A DNA stretch of 64,000 nt from Thermodesulfomicrobium sp. WS (lineage in GTDB: Bacteria > Desulfobacterota > Desulfovibrionia > Desulfovibrionales > Desulfomicrobiaceae): positions 930,001 to 994,000 of the forward strand of contig NZ_AP027130.1 in NCBI RefSeq assembly GCF_027925145.1. The letters are read 5' to 3'. Position 1 is the stretch's first letter, and the number at the start of each line of letters is the position of its first letter. Positions 35,995 to 45,507 of the stretch are shown one piece after another. The position numbers and the translations under genes were made by a program. The notes under the pieces were generated by a model, which saw nothing but the letters and a program-made list of their open reading frames with translations, was not told the DNA's origin and ran no database searches.

Positions 35995-37476
35995 CTAAAA
36001 GGTCGCCTCGAAACCGAGGGTATAGAGATTGCGGGTATATTCATAGATGGCGATGGTGGAGTCCGCCTCCACGCGGGTGTATTGGAGCGAAAATTTGCCC
36101 CAGTCCCAGGGCCGCCAAATGAGCCCGAGGCTGCCGGTGTAGGTTTCGTCCCGGCGGTGTTTTTCGAACACGGTATGCTCTCCGTCGTAATCCTGGAAGA
36201 AGGCGTCGCCGCTGGCCAGGGCGCTGAGCTCTTGGGTGAGGGGGTAGAGGAGCGACAGGTAGGGCCGGTAGCCGGTATTGCGCCAATTGACCCCGCGGGT
36301 CTCATCCCGCGAGAGCTCAAGGCCGAGGGTGAAGAGACCGCCTCGGTCCAGGGGCTTGAGGTAGGCGAGGGCCGCAGTGCCGAGCACCCCGTCTCGGTTC
36401 TCGTCGTCCATGAGGGGGGCTTCGATGAGATCACGACGATTGATGCCGATGGCCGCTTGGAGGAGATGGCCGGGGACCAGGGTGGTGAGCAGGGTGGGGC
36501 GTACCCCGAGGGTGATGGAGTAGCGCTGCCCATCGAGCCAGGCATGGGTCGCCGTGACCGGCAGGGTGACCAGGGTGTCGGAGGACAGGCTCCGGCCCGG
36601 GATCAGGGAGAGGGAAAGGCTGGTGAGATCGTGCGAGTTGATGGTTTCGTGCCACACGCCAGTGGCCGTGAGCTGACCAAGAAAGCTCCACGGCCCCTCG
36701 ATAAGGGGGGAGAATTCGGCGCGCAGGCTGCCCACCATGGCGGAGTCGCTTTGGCGGGAGCTGATGCCTCCGGGCACGTCATCGGTGGGTTTGAGGATGA
36801 CGTTGTCGTCGTATTGGTACTGCAGCCCCGCGGTATATCGCCAGGTCTTGTGGCTGGTCATGAGATTGGCCAAGGCGGTGTCGTATTGCCGAGCGAATTC
36901 CGCAATCTCCGTGTCTGGGGCGATGTTGGTGATGGCCTGGAGGGTCTGGCGGGCCGAGGAATACCGGCGCTCGCTGACGTCGAGCATGGCCAGCTGCAGG
37001 TCTGCTCGAGGGGCCAGGCGCGGATCCATGGCTTTGGCCTCGGCAAAGGCGTGGCGGGCGCCCTCGGTTTTTCCTTGGCGAGCCAGCACCAGGCCGCGCA
37101 AAAACATGAGGGCGCCGGACCGGATCCCAGCGCCCTCGGCCTCATCCAAGATGCGGCCGGCCTTCTCGGTGTCTCCCAAGGCGAGGAGCACGTCGGTGAG
37201 TTCGGTGTAGGCGTCGTTGACCCGGGGAGTCAGGCGCAACGAGCGCTCGAGGAAAATGGCTGCCTTTCGCAGTTCTCCGGTCTGCTTGGAGGTGAGCCCC
37301 AAGTAGAAGGCCGCCACCGAGCCGTGCGGCCCGGACTCGGGAATGGATTGGAGGATCTCCAGGGCTTCTTCGTAGTTTTCCGCCCGGTATTGGGCGATGG
37401 CGTCTTCCAATGCTGCAGCGGATGCGGCGGCAGGAACTCCAAAGCACAAGAAAATACAGAGAAAAATTGGCAGCAT
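35995..37476 (-). CDS. Exported TPR protein with C-terminal outer-membrane beta-barrel
   Basis: The 493-residue protein has a signal peptide (1-20) and TPR repeats at about 22-200 (YRAENYEEALEIL, GELRKAAIFLERSL, RQGKTEGARHAFAEA). A beta-strand-rich C-terminal half of about 280 residues ends in Phe, as is typical of outer-membrane barrels. This resembles Slam-type or DUF560 proteins, TPR-plus-barrel exporters of surface proteins; the likeness is by architecture only. It is the first gene of a two-gene unit with the FecR protein. Confidence 0.8.
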   Translation of the reverse strand: MLPIFLCIFLCFGVPAAASAAALEDAIAQYRAENYEEALEILQSIPESGPHGSVAAFYLGLTSKQTGELRKAAIFLERSLRLTPRVNDAYTELTDVLLALGDTEKAGRILDEAEGAGIRSGALMFLRGLVLARQGKTEGARHAFAEAKAMDPRLAPRADLQLAMLDVSERRYSSARQTLQAITNIAPDTEIAEFARQYDTALANLMTSHKTWRYTAGLQYQYDDNVILKPTDDVPGGISSRQSDSAMVGSLRAEFSPLIEGPWSFLGQLTATGVWHETINSHDLTSLSLSLIPGRSLSSDTLVTLPVTATHAWLDGQRYSITLGVRPTLLTTLVPGHLLQAAIGINRRDLIEAPLMDDENRDGVLGTAALAYLKPLDRGGLFTLGLELSRDETRGVNWRNTGYRPYLSLLYPLTQELSALASGDAFFQDYDGEHTVFEKHRRDETYTGSLGLIWRPWDWGKFSLQYTRVEADSTIAIYEYTRNLYTLGFEATF

Positions 37477-37717
37477 GGCAAGACTCCTGCTCTATATTCT
37501 TCTTGCAAAAGAGCATAGATTGATTCGTTCCCCACGGCAAGAGGGAATGGAGAGATTGTTGCTTAGAGGCATGGGCCAGTGCTCAAGATAATATAGAAGA
37601 AAACCAAATGGTTCGGTATGATTTCGCGAAACTTGAACCCGGAGCCTTGTCTTTTTGAGAACAAATATTAATAGTTCATCAGAAATTTCTTGAGGATCGC
37701 TGCACAGGAGGTGCTCT

Positions 37718-37993
37718 ATGCGGATGGAAACCTTATTGTACTTCTTGCGGTATTTTGAGCCGCATTGTGAGGAACGGGAAGGCGTGCGGCGCTGCTATCT
37801 TTCGGCCTTGGACTATCCGGAGGCCGAGGACGCCGCCCAGGCCTTGGAAGAGCATGGCATGGCGGTGACGTCGCTCGAGCGGCGGTTCGTGCGTCTGGAT
37901 GTGGTGGATGGGGATCGGCGCTGGGTGCCGTGCGCGGCCACCGCCTCGGACGCGCTGCCCATTTGGGAGGCGCGGTGCAGCTCCGCGCAGTGA
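37718..37993 (+). CDS. Small protein of unknown function upstream of msrA
   Basis: A 91-residue soluble protein with a strong AGGAGGTG ribosome site at a good distance and typical codon use, so translation is likely. It contains four Cys (residues 17, 25, 72 and 87), and no known motif is seen. It lies 33 bases upstream of msrA on the same strand, after a 241-base AT-rich gap (37477-37717) that must hold promoters in both directions. Confidence 0.7.
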   Translation: MRMETLLYFLRYFEPHCEEREGVRRCYLSALDYPEAEDAAQALEEHGMAVTSLERRFVRLDVVDGDRRWVPCAATASDALPIWEARCSSAQ

Positions 37994-38026
37994 AGGGCGC
38001 TCACAAGCAAACATAAGGAGAAACCC

Positions 38027-38629
38027 ATGGGGTGGATGCCGACAATGCTGGGTGTGGTCGTGGTGAGCTTGGCTGCAACTCCGGTTGCAGCCAAAAACCT
38101 CCGCGAGGCGGTGTTTGCCGGGGGCTGTTTTTGGTGTGTGGAGCACGCTTTTCGGAATACGCCGGGGGTCGAGGATGTCGTCTCTGGCTATACTGGCGGC
38201 AACGTGGAAAACCCCGCCTACGAGGAGGTTGCTTCCGGCCGCACTGGGCATTTTGAAGCGGTGCTGGTGCGCTATGATCCGCAGCAGATGGATTTTTCCC
38301 GTTTGGTGCGGATTTTTGGTGAGAATATCGATCCATTGGATGCCGGCGGACAGTTTTGCGACCGCGGGCCGCAGTATCGATCGGCCATTTTTGTGGCCGA
38401 TGCCGAGGAAGAGCAGATTGTCCGGCAATGGATCGCCGCAACCGAGGCGCGTTTGGGGTCTCCGGTGGCCACCCTCGTGCTGCCTCGAGCCCCCTTCTAT
38501 CCTGCGGAGGCATATCACCAGGACTATGCGGGGAAAAACCCTCTGCGCTATCACCTCTACCGCCAGGGCTGTGGGCGTGACGCCCGCCTCAAGACCATTT
38601 GGGGGGACAAGAACCCGGCCAAGGAGTAG
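38027..38629 (+). CDS. msrA: Exported peptide-methionine (S)-S-oxide reductase
   Basis: Repairs methionine sulfoxide in proteins. The 200-residue product has an N-terminal signal segment (residues 1-22), so it should work in the periplasm, unlike cytoplasmic MsrA. The active site is AGGCFWC (Cys34). GGQFCDRGPQYRSAIF and the C-terminal Cys (RQGCG) are typical; the last may be the resolving Cys. Confidence 0.93.
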   Translation: MGWMPTMLGVVVVSLAATPVAAKNLREAVFAGGCFWCVEHAFRNTPGVEDVVSGYTGGNVENPAYEEVASGRTGHFEAVLVRYDPQQMDFSRLVRIFGENIDPLDAGGQFCDRGPQYRSAIFVADAEEEQIVRQWIAATEARLGSPVATLVLPRAPFYPAEAYHQDYAGKNPLRYHLYRQGCGRDARLKTIWGDKNPAKE

Positions 38630-38635
38630 GGCACG

Positions 38636-38668
38636 TTCCCCCTGGGGGCCTCGGCGCTCCAGGGGGAA
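38636..38668. terminator. Hairpin between convergent msrA and YaaW-family genes
   Basis: TTCCCCCTGG (38636-38645) pairs with CCAGGGGGAA (38659-38668) around a 13-base loop. With A/T at the outer edges it can act in both directions, although T tracts are short. Confidence 0.65.
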
Positions 38669-38680
38669 ATCGCTGCGGAT

Positions 38681-39415
38681 CTAGCTTTGGGTAAGGTGTT
38701 TGGTGCGCAGGTAGATGACCTGCATGACCACTGGGATCATGAACCAATGGGCCGATCCCGTGAGATTGATGGGGGAGATGGAGTCGAACTCCACCATCAG
38801 GGGTTTTTCCGTTGCCTCCAAGGCAGGCACGAATTCGGGCGGCACTTGATCGCGGTAGCCGATATTGCTGGCGAACATGGCGGCCCCGTGCGCCACGCAG
38901 AGGGCGATACGGCTGGCGATGGTGTCGTCGAAGCGCATGGCCTCGGTGATGGCCACGTTGACGGCAAGTTGGTTCATGCTGGCGGGCTTGATGGCAAAAG
39001 CCGCGCTCACTGCTTCGAGGTTGGCCTTGGAGAGGCGCTGTAAGGATTTGGTGAAGAGGAAGGAGTAGAGTTCGCGTTCGATGATCTCGGTGGCGGCATT
39101 GGGGTTGTAGCGCAGGTCGAAGCGGTCGCACACGTCGCCGAGGATTTTGATGTAATGCTTGCCGCGGCCGCCTCGGGCGATGGCCGCAAGGGGATTGGAA
39201 CCATAGAGCTGGATTTCGCCGGCGATGACCTCCCAATACAGAGAGTGGTTGGGGGCATGCTGTTTGTAGAGGGGGTGGTTGGGGAGCCGGCGGACGACGA
39301 AACGCTGCTTGCCTTCCCGATCGTAGAGAAGGACATGGACGAGGATGTTGAGGTCCTCGTTGCTGCACTCCTTGAGAAAATCGAGGTCAGGGTCCGGGCG
39401 GTAGTAGGTGCTCAT
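38681..39415 (-). CDS. YaaW-family (UPF0174/DUF3944) protein
   Basis: A 244-residue protein whose N-terminal part (DLDFLKECSNEDL) and middle block (WEVIAGEIQLYG...RGGRGKHYIKILGDVC) match the plan of Escherichia coli YaaW, a protein of unknown function. It has hydrophobic segments near the C-terminus (about 165-235). The start at 39415 is chosen because upstream residues are not conserved-looking and AGCAGGA stands before it. It is alone on its strand between two terminators. Confidence 0.75.
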   Translation of the reverse strand: MSTYYRPDPDLDFLKECSNEDLNILVHVLLYDREGKQRFVVRRLPNHPLYKQHAPNHSLYWEVIAGEIQLYGSNPLAAIARGGRGKHYIKILGDVCDRFDLRYNPNAATEIIERELYSFLFTKSLQRLSKANLEAVSAAFAIKPASMNQLAVNVAITEAMRFDDTIASRIALCVAHGAAMFASNIGYRDQVPPEFVPALEATEKPLMVEFDSISPINLTGSAHWFMIPVVMQVIYLRTKHLTQS

Positions 39416-39525
39416 GCGGCAAATCCTGCTCAAGGTTGGAAGAGTGGCGAAAAAATGCTCCCGAGCCGCTAGCAAAGGTCGGTGCCCCGGTCAATACGTC
39501 GGGCAGCAGACCAACAGTTGGCGTC

Positions 39526-39555
39526 AAAAAAGCGGGAAGCTCGTTGCTTCCCGCT
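39526..39555 (-). terminator. Rho-independent terminator after the SNF2 helicase gene
   Basis: AGCGGGAAGC (39531-39540) pairs with GCTTCCCGCT (39546-39555) around a five-base loop. On the minus strand it runs straight into six T. Confidence 0.9.
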
Positions 39556-39610
39556 TTGTGATTTTTCGGCGTCTGCCGCATTCCTTTGCCGATCCGGGAT
39601 GGCTGTCTCG

Positions 39611-42600
39611 CTATACCTCGAAGAGCATTTCCAGGTCTGCCCGGGTGAGGCTCTTCCAGGCCGATTGTCCTGGGATGATGGAATCGGCGATGCCCTTTTT
39701 GGATTCCTGCAGCTTGAGGATCTTTTCTTCCACCGTGTTTTCGCAGATCATCTTGTACGAGAACACCTGACGGGTCTGGCCGATGCGGTGGGTGCGGTCC
39801 GTGGCCTGATCTTCCACTGCAGGGTTCCACCAGGGATCGTAGTGGATGACGTAATCGGCGGACGTCAGGTTGAGGCCCGTTCCCCCTGCCTTGAGGGAGA
39901 TGAGGAAAATGGGAATTTCGGGTGAATTGTTGAAACGGTCCACTTGTTCGAAGCGGTCTTTGGAGGTGCCGTCCAGGTAGCAATACGGGATCTCGACCAT
40001 GTTGAGCCAGTTGCGGATGATGTGGAGCATCTGCACGAACTGCGAGAACACGAGCACCTTGTGCCCGTCGTCAATGATGGAGGTGACCAGATCTTTGAAG
40101 GCTTCGAACTTGCCGGAAGAGACGTTGGTGTTGACCCCTGGTACATCGAGCTTGAGCAGCCGTGGATGGCAGCAGATCTGCCGCAGCTTGAGCAGTGCGT
40201 CCAAAATGGAGATCTGGCTCTGGGCGATACCTTTTTCGTCCACGTCTTGGAGCACTTGCTCCTTGAGCTTTTTGGCCAGGGCCGCGTAGAGTTCCATCTG
40301 GTCGTCCAAGAGGCTCGAGTAGTAGATGTTTTCCACCTTGGGCGGCAGGTCTTGGGCCACCTCGCTCTTGGTACGGCGCAGGATGAAGGGTTTGACCCGG
40401 GCCTTGAGGTAATTCAGGCTGTCTTCGTCCCCGTCCTTGATGGGTTTGACGAATCCCTTCTGGAAAGCGGTCTGGGAGCCGAGAAACCCCGGCATGAGGA
40501 ATTCGAACAAGGACCAGAGCTCCAGCAGGGTGTTTTCGATGGGGGTGCCGGACAGGCACAGGCGGAAGCGGGCCTGGATCTTGCGCACGCTGCGGGCGGT
40601 GATGGTGTTGGGGTTTTTGATGTTCTGGGCCTCGTCAAGGATCACGGCGTTGAATTCGAACTTGAGCAGCTCATCCAAGTCGCGGCGGAGCAGCGCGTAC
40701 GTGGTGATGATGAGCTCGGACTCCTCGATCTTCTTGAAGAGATTCTCCCGCCGCGAGCCGTAAATGACCAGCCGCTTCATGTCCGGTACGAATTTCTGCG
40801 CCTCGCGCTCCCAGTTAGGCAGCACCGAGGTGGGCACGATGATCAGATTGGGGCCCTTGGCGCCGTGTTCTTTCATGTATTGGATGAAGGCCAGGGTTTG
40901 GATGGTTTTGCCCAGGCCCATTTCGTCGGCGAGGATACCGCCAAAATGGTATTCGCGTAGGAAGTTCATGTAGCTGATGCCCTGGAGCTGATAGGGGCGC
41001 AACGTGGCATTGAGCCCCTTGGGCGGGGTGACGGTCTTGATCTCCGTGAAGTCGTGGAGCTTTTCTCGAAGCGTCGTCCAGAATCCGTCGGCAACAGTTT
41101 CGGGGATGTCTTCGACGATCTTGTCGAGGATCGGGGCTTCGAAGTTCTCGAAGCGCTTCTTGGGCGGCTTTTCTGGGTCCAGTCCCATGGCCGCCAGCTT
41201 GTGCCCGAGCTTTTGCAACCAGGATTCCGGCAAACTGGTGTAGGAGCCGTCCTTGAGCTGCACGTAGCGCTTGCCCTGGGTCCATGCCTTCCAGATCTTG
41301 TCGATGGGCACGCTCATGCCGTCGTAGTCCACCGAGATCTCGAGGTTGAACCACTTGTCTTCTTCCTGGGTGGTGATCTCCGCCACTACTTGGGGCGTGG
41401 CCTTGCGCACTTTGTAGCGCGAGAGGTCCTTTTCGCCAAAGACCCGGTACTGCTCCACCAGCCGCGGATAGGCGTCCAGCAGGAAAGAGATCGCCTCTTC
41501 GGGCTCCAGGAACCACATGGACTGGGACCTGGGCTGGAAGTTCATCTCCATGAGGGTGGCGATGAGCGCCTCTTCCTTTTCCTGGTCGCGGCGGATGAGG
41601 AAGGATTTGCCTTCGAACTGGTAGCTGCCGGTCTGGAGGTCCTGGTTGGGGCCCGGCAGGGTGATGTCCCCGTGTTCCGTCTCGTAGATGTTGTGGATTT
41701 CCAGCGTCAGCAGGCTCCCCTCTTCCCCCAGATAGAGCTTGGGGTTGTAGGTGGCGGCGGCAAAGATGGGCTTCATGTGCTCCAGGAACTCGTCCTGGCC
41801 ATGGAGGTCCGAGGCCGGAAGCTGGGTCCACACGCGGTCGAGAAATTCCGGGATCTCTGCATGGGGGATGCGCGGCGGGGCCGTGACGAGCTCTTGCACC
41901 AGGCGCGGCTCTAGGCCGGTCTGCACCGGGTAGAAGCGGTGCTTGAGGCATACCCACAAGGGGAGTTTGCCGAAGATGGAGATGGGCTGCCGGGCGATGG
42001 AAAAGGGGACCTTGCCTTCACGGCCGAGCATGATGTCGAAGGTAAGGCCTTCTTCGGAAAATTCGGGGCGCAGCTGCAGGCGCATGGGCGTGCTTTCGAT
42101 GGTCACCGGCTGTTCGGTATCTTCCCAGAAGAGATAGTATTCGTTGCGAATCGCCCAGAAGAACCAGGTCATGAGCCCTGCCGGGATCTCCACACGGTGT
42201 CCGTAATAATCCAAATACTGGCCGATCTGTTCCGCCACTTTGGGAAGCTCGGGCGCCATTTCGCACCAATCGGGGTTTCGGATGATCTGTTCCAGAGTGA
42301 CTGGATTCTGTACCGTGGAGAGTCCAGACTTGTTTTGACGGGCACGGAAGAATTCCATTTGCAGTCGATCTGGCTCTGGATGAAATCGATAGATGATGTA
42401 GTGTTCGCCAGGCTCTGGTTCGAGATGGGTGGCGAAAAAGGAGCGAAATGTTTGCTTCCATTGGGATTTGACAGTGCTGGATTCCTTTTCTTCCTCTGTG
42501 CCTGCAGAGGATGTTGACTTGAGGATATGCAGTGCCGTGGCTGCAATGTGCGGACACACTCCAGAGAACGAGTCTGGACAGTTGCAATAGGCGTGCACCA

Positions 42601-42823
42601 TCCCATACTCGAGATTGATGCTGATTTCCGGCGTGTACGATTGGAAGTCTTCCCCTTGGAAGTGCGCCTCTACCTCCCAGGTCTCTTCCCCCGGGTGGAT
42701 GCTGATTTTGGGAGCGCCTTCTTCGGCAAGCAGATATTGCGCCGCGCCTTGGATATGCTCCGGCACGCTGTCGTTGAGATATCCGCGGAGGATATGCTGG
42801 ACGCTGTCGTTTGCGTGGGTCAT
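39611..42823 (-). CDS. SNF2-family DEAD/DEAH helicase with N-terminal SWIM zinc finger
   Basis: The 1070-residue protein has a SWIM zinc finger near residues 78-92 (CNC...CPH: Cys80, Cys82, Cys90, His92), a long middle region, and a C-terminal SNF2 ATPase with Walker A ADEMGLGKTIQ, Walker B ILDEAQNIKN and late motifs SLKAGGTGLNLTSA and ATDRTHRIGQ. Such proteins translocate on double-stranded DNA. The start at 42823 (MTHAND) has GGAGAAGG; upstream codons look unlike protein. The first third of the gene has somewhat lower GC. Confidence 0.92.
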   Translation of the reverse strand: MTHANDSVQHILRGYLNDSVPEHIQGAAQYLLAEEGAPKISIHPGEETWEVEAHFQGEDFQSYTPEISINLEYGMVHAYCNCPDSFSGVCPHIAATALHILKSTSSAGTEEEKESSTVKSQWKQTFRSFFATHLEPEPGEHYIIYRFHPEPDRLQMEFFRARQNKSGLSTVQNPVTLEQIIRNPDWCEMAPELPKVAEQIGQYLDYYGHRVEIPAGLMTWFFWAIRNEYYLFWEDTEQPVTIESTPMRLQLRPEFSEEGLTFDIMLGREGKVPFSIARQPISIFGKLPLWVCLKHRFYPVQTGLEPRLVQELVTAPPRIPHAEIPEFLDRVWTQLPASDLHGQDEFLEHMKPIFAAATYNPKLYLGEEGSLLTLEIHNIYETEHGDITLPGPNQDLQTGSYQFEGKSFLIRRDQEKEEALIATLMEMNFQPRSQSMWFLEPEEAISFLLDAYPRLVEQYRVFGEKDLSRYKVRKATPQVVAEITTQEEDKWFNLEISVDYDGMSVPIDKIWKAWTQGKRYVQLKDGSYTSLPESWLQKLGHKLAAMGLDPEKPPKKRFENFEAPILDKIVEDIPETVADGFWTTLREKLHDFTEIKTVTPPKGLNATLRPYQLQGISYMNFLREYHFGGILADEMGLGKTIQTLAFIQYMKEHGAKGPNLIIVPTSVLPNWEREAQKFVPDMKRLVIYGSRRENLFKKIEESELIITTYALLRRDLDELLKFEFNAVILDEAQNIKNPNTITARSVRKIQARFRLCLSGTPIENTLLELWSLFEFLMPGFLGSQTAFQKGFVKPIKDGDEDSLNYLKARVKPFILRRTKSEVAQDLPPKVENIYYSSLLDDQMELYAALAKKLKEQVLQDVDEKGIAQSQISILDALLKLRQICCHPRLLKLDVPGVNTNVSSGKFEAFKDLVTSIIDDGHKVLVFSQFVQMLHIIRNWLNMVEIPYCYLDGTSKDRFEQVDRFNNSPEIPIFLISLKAGGTGLNLTSADYVIHYDPWWNPAVEDQATDRTHRIGQTRQVFSYKMICENTVEEKILKLQESKKGIADSIIPGQSAWKSLTRADLEMLFEV

Positions 42824-43048
42824 GAGAAAAACCTTCTCCTCGATATAAAGATGCTGCGCCTCAAGGTGGAAGACACAGATTGGCATTGTCCGTATTGGAA
42901 GCAGTGGGGTTTGGCAAGGGGAGAGAGGAAATTTTGAGCGCTTCTGTCCCGTTCCAGGTCTTCTTGGGCGCATGAGGACAGCACTTCTATCTTGGATGTG
43001 CACGTCTGGCAATACCTTGGAACAAAACTGTGGAAACCATGTGCTTGG

Positions 43049-45499
43049 TCAAGGTTTTCGGATTGATAGAGACTGCTTGAGGGTATGCGTGCACGGGGCG
43101 GCCTGGACGGGGTCTTCGGGCCAGAAATGTTTGGGGTAGCGGCCGCGCATTTCTTTGCGCACTTCGCGGTAGGTTCCGGCCCAGAAGGCGGCGAGGTCCT
43201 GGGTAATGTGCAGGGGACGGTTGGCGGGGGAGAGCAGGATCAGGGTGATGGGGACACGGCCGTGGGCCAGGCGTGGGCTTTGGGTGGCCCCGAACATTTC
43301 CTGGAGCTTGACCGATACGCGTGGCCCAGCTGGATCGGCATAGTCGATGGGACGTTTTGCTCCGGCAGGGGTGGATATGCTCTGGGGCAGTAAACGGTCC
43401 AGACGTTGGATTGCGTCATATCCGTGCGTGGTGACAAGCCAGTCCTCTAGGGGACGGGTCAGGTCCATGGTCGCGGCCTGGGCAAGTCTTGAGCAGTGCA
43501 TGAGGTTCGGGCCGAGCCAATGCTCCAAGGATTCCATGAGCGAGGCATCGTCCCAGGCAGGCCAGTGCTCTGGATCGAGGCTGTGGGCCAGGCGCACCCG
43601 AGCCACCAGCTGGCGGGCGCTCTCGGTCCATTGGAAGAAGGAGAGGCCGCTGCGGCGGATGGCCTCGGCCAGAACTGTCTTACGCTCTTCGGGTGTGGGG
43701 GTGTCGGGGTGGGTGCTTACGGGAAGGGCGTCGGCGAGCAGTTGGTTTTCCGCCACCACGCGGCCGTCGTCGCCTTCCAGACGCACGCTGCGCTCCAGGC
43801 GCAGGCGCGGCCCCCAGACGTGCTGGATGTCGGGGATATCCACCGGGGCTGCGGCGTGGATGGTGAGCGTTCGGGCCGAGCTGCCCGACAGGCAGGGCGC
43901 CACCAGGTACGTTGCCTCACCATAGCTTGGCGTGGGGCACACGGCCTTGGTGCCGGTGGTCAGCCGCCACGAGCCATCAGGCATGCGTGCGGCGAGGCGG
44001 TCCGGGTAGGCCAACAGGGTGAGCAAGCCTACTTGTTCCGGGAAGAGCGGGGCGTCTGCAGCAATACCGAGGCTGCGGCGCAGTCGGTGGAAGACCGTGC
44101 GCCAGGGGCCGGGCTCGTGGATGGCGGCCAGGGCGTGGCGCAGGTTGGGCTCGCGGCGCACCAGGGCTCCTCCTTCTTCCAAGAGCGCGGCCAGGGCGCA
44201 GGCCGTGGCCCGAAGGTGCTCGGGGCAGGAGGCCACCATGTGTCCGAGGCGCGGCGCCAGGGGGAGACGGAGCAATGTGCGGCCGTGGTCCGTGGCGCGT
44301 CCGTGGGCGTCCAGGGCGCCGAGATCGGTGAGCACGGTACGGGCGCGTTGCAGTGGCGCGGCGGGCGGCGGGGTGAGCCAGGCAAGGTCGTGGACTGGGC
44401 TCCCCCATGCGGCCACTTCCAGGGCAAGGCGCGTCAGATCGGCTTCCAGGATCTCGGGCCGCGCCGCCGCGGGGCGATGGCAGTCTTCCTTGGGGTCCCA
44501 GAGACGGTAGCATACCCCTGGGCCTATGCGTCCTGCCCGGCCGGTGCGCTGCTGGATGGTGGCCGTCGATGCAGGCACCGTGGCTAGTGTCGTGAGGTCG
44601 CGGCCGGGGTCGTAGCAGGGCACCCGGGCAAGGCCGCAGTCCACCACCACCGTGACCCCGGGGATGGTGAGGGAGGTCTCGGCAATGCTGGTGGCGAGCA
44701 CCACCCGCCGCTTGCCTTCGGCTTGCGGCCGCAGGATCTGGTCTTGCTGGGCTGCGGGGGTGGTGCTGTGCAGCGGCAGCACCTCTGCCGGCAGGTCTGC
44801 CAAAGCCTGGGCGAGGCGCTGGATTTCGCGCATGCCGGGGAGAAAGACGAGGACAGTGCCGCCATGGCGCAGACAGGCGTGGCGGGTGACCCGGGCGGCG
44901 TGGGCGAGGATGTCCTCCCCAGGGCGCGGCGGCAGGTACTCTACCTCCACCGGATGGCTGGGGGCCGTGGCGGTGACGACCGTAAGGTTGGCAAGCACCG
45001 TGGCGAAGTCCGCTGGCTCGACAGTGGCGGAAAGGAGCACGAGGCGCAGGTCCGGCCGCAGGGTGGCGCGGGCGTCTTGAGTGAGGGTGAGGGCGAGATC
45101 CGCGGCCAGGGCGCGTTCGTGGCACTCATCGAAGATGACCGCGGCAAAGGCTTCCAGACCGGGGTCTTCCTGCAGGAGGCGCAGATACACGCCGTAGGTG
45201 GCCACAGTCAGGCGGGTGCTCGGGCCGACTCGGGTCTCCAGACGGGTGCGCAGGCCGATGGTGCCCCCCACCTGTTCTCCCAGACCGTGGGCGAGGAAGC
45301 GCGCCGCTGCCCGCGCGGCCATGCGCCGGGGCTCAAGCAGGAGGATGCCGCGGCCTTGGGCCCAGGGGGCGTTGAGGAGTTGGGGGGGGATGCGCGTGGT
45401 CTTCCCCGTACCTGGCGGCGACTGCACCAGGAGGGACGCGCCCGGGGCGCGGAGACCGTCCAGGGTGGCGGCGATGGCAGCGGCGAAGGTCTGGTCCAC
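43049..45499 (-). CDS. hrpB: HrpB-type ATP-dependent RNA helicase
   Basis: The 816-residue product is the usual HrpB length. Walker A PPGTGKTTRIP lies near residue 30, then DECHER, SATVE, QRTGRAGR and the HrpB C-terminal domain. The start is taken as GTG 45499, eight bases after the pgpA stop, because the longer frame reads through pgpA. No good ribosome site is seen, which suggests translational coupling. Confidence 0.87.
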   Translation of the reverse strand: MDQTFAAAIAATLDGLRAPGASLLVQSPPGTGKTTRIPPQLLNAPWAQGRGILLLEPRRMAARAAARFLAHGLGEQVGGTIGLRTRLETRVGPSTRLTVATYGVYLRLLQEDPGLEAFAAVIFDECHERALAADLALTLTQDARATLRPDLRLVLLSATVEPADFATVLANLTVVTATAPSHPVEVEYLPPRPGEDILAHAARVTRHACLRHGGTVLVFLPGMREIQRLAQALADLPAEVLPLHSTTPAAQQDQILRPQAEGKRRVVLATSIAETSLTIPGVTVVVDCGLARVPCYDPGRDLTTLATVPASTATIQQRTGRAGRIGPGVCYRLWDPKEDCHRPAAARPEILEADLTRLALEVAAWGSPVHDLAWLTPPPAAPLQRARTVLTDLGALDAHGRATDHGRTLLRLPLAPRLGHMVASCPEHLRATACALAALLEEGGALVRREPNLRHALAAIHEPGPWRTVFHRLRRSLGIAADAPLFPEQVGLLTLLAYPDRLAARMPDGSWRLTTGTKAVCPTPSYGEATYLVAPCLSGSSARTLTIHAAAPVDIPDIQHVWGPRLRLERSVRLEGDDGRVVAENQLLADALPVSTHPDTPTPEERKTVLAEAIRRSGLSFFQWTESARQLVARVRLAHSLDPEHWPAWDDASLMESLEHWLGPNLMHCSRLAQAATMDLTRPLEDWLVTTHGYDAIQRLDRLLPQSISTPAGAKRPIDYADPAGPRVSVKLQEMFGATQSPRLAHGRVPITLILLSPANRPLHITQDLAAFWAGTYREVRKEMRGRYPKHFWPEDPVQAAPCTHTLKQSLSIRKP

Positions 45500-45507
45500 G
45501 GCAGGGG

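Noticed and set aside
34639-37518. 959-residue plus-strand frame across the FecR and TPR genes
   Set aside because: Shadow of two real minus-strand genes with signal peptides and good starts; its translation is low-complexity and His/Gly-rich.
37477-37717. tRNA or small RNA in the gap before the 91-residue gene
   Set aside because: No cloverleaf or strong terminator could be made out; it looks like a promoter region only.
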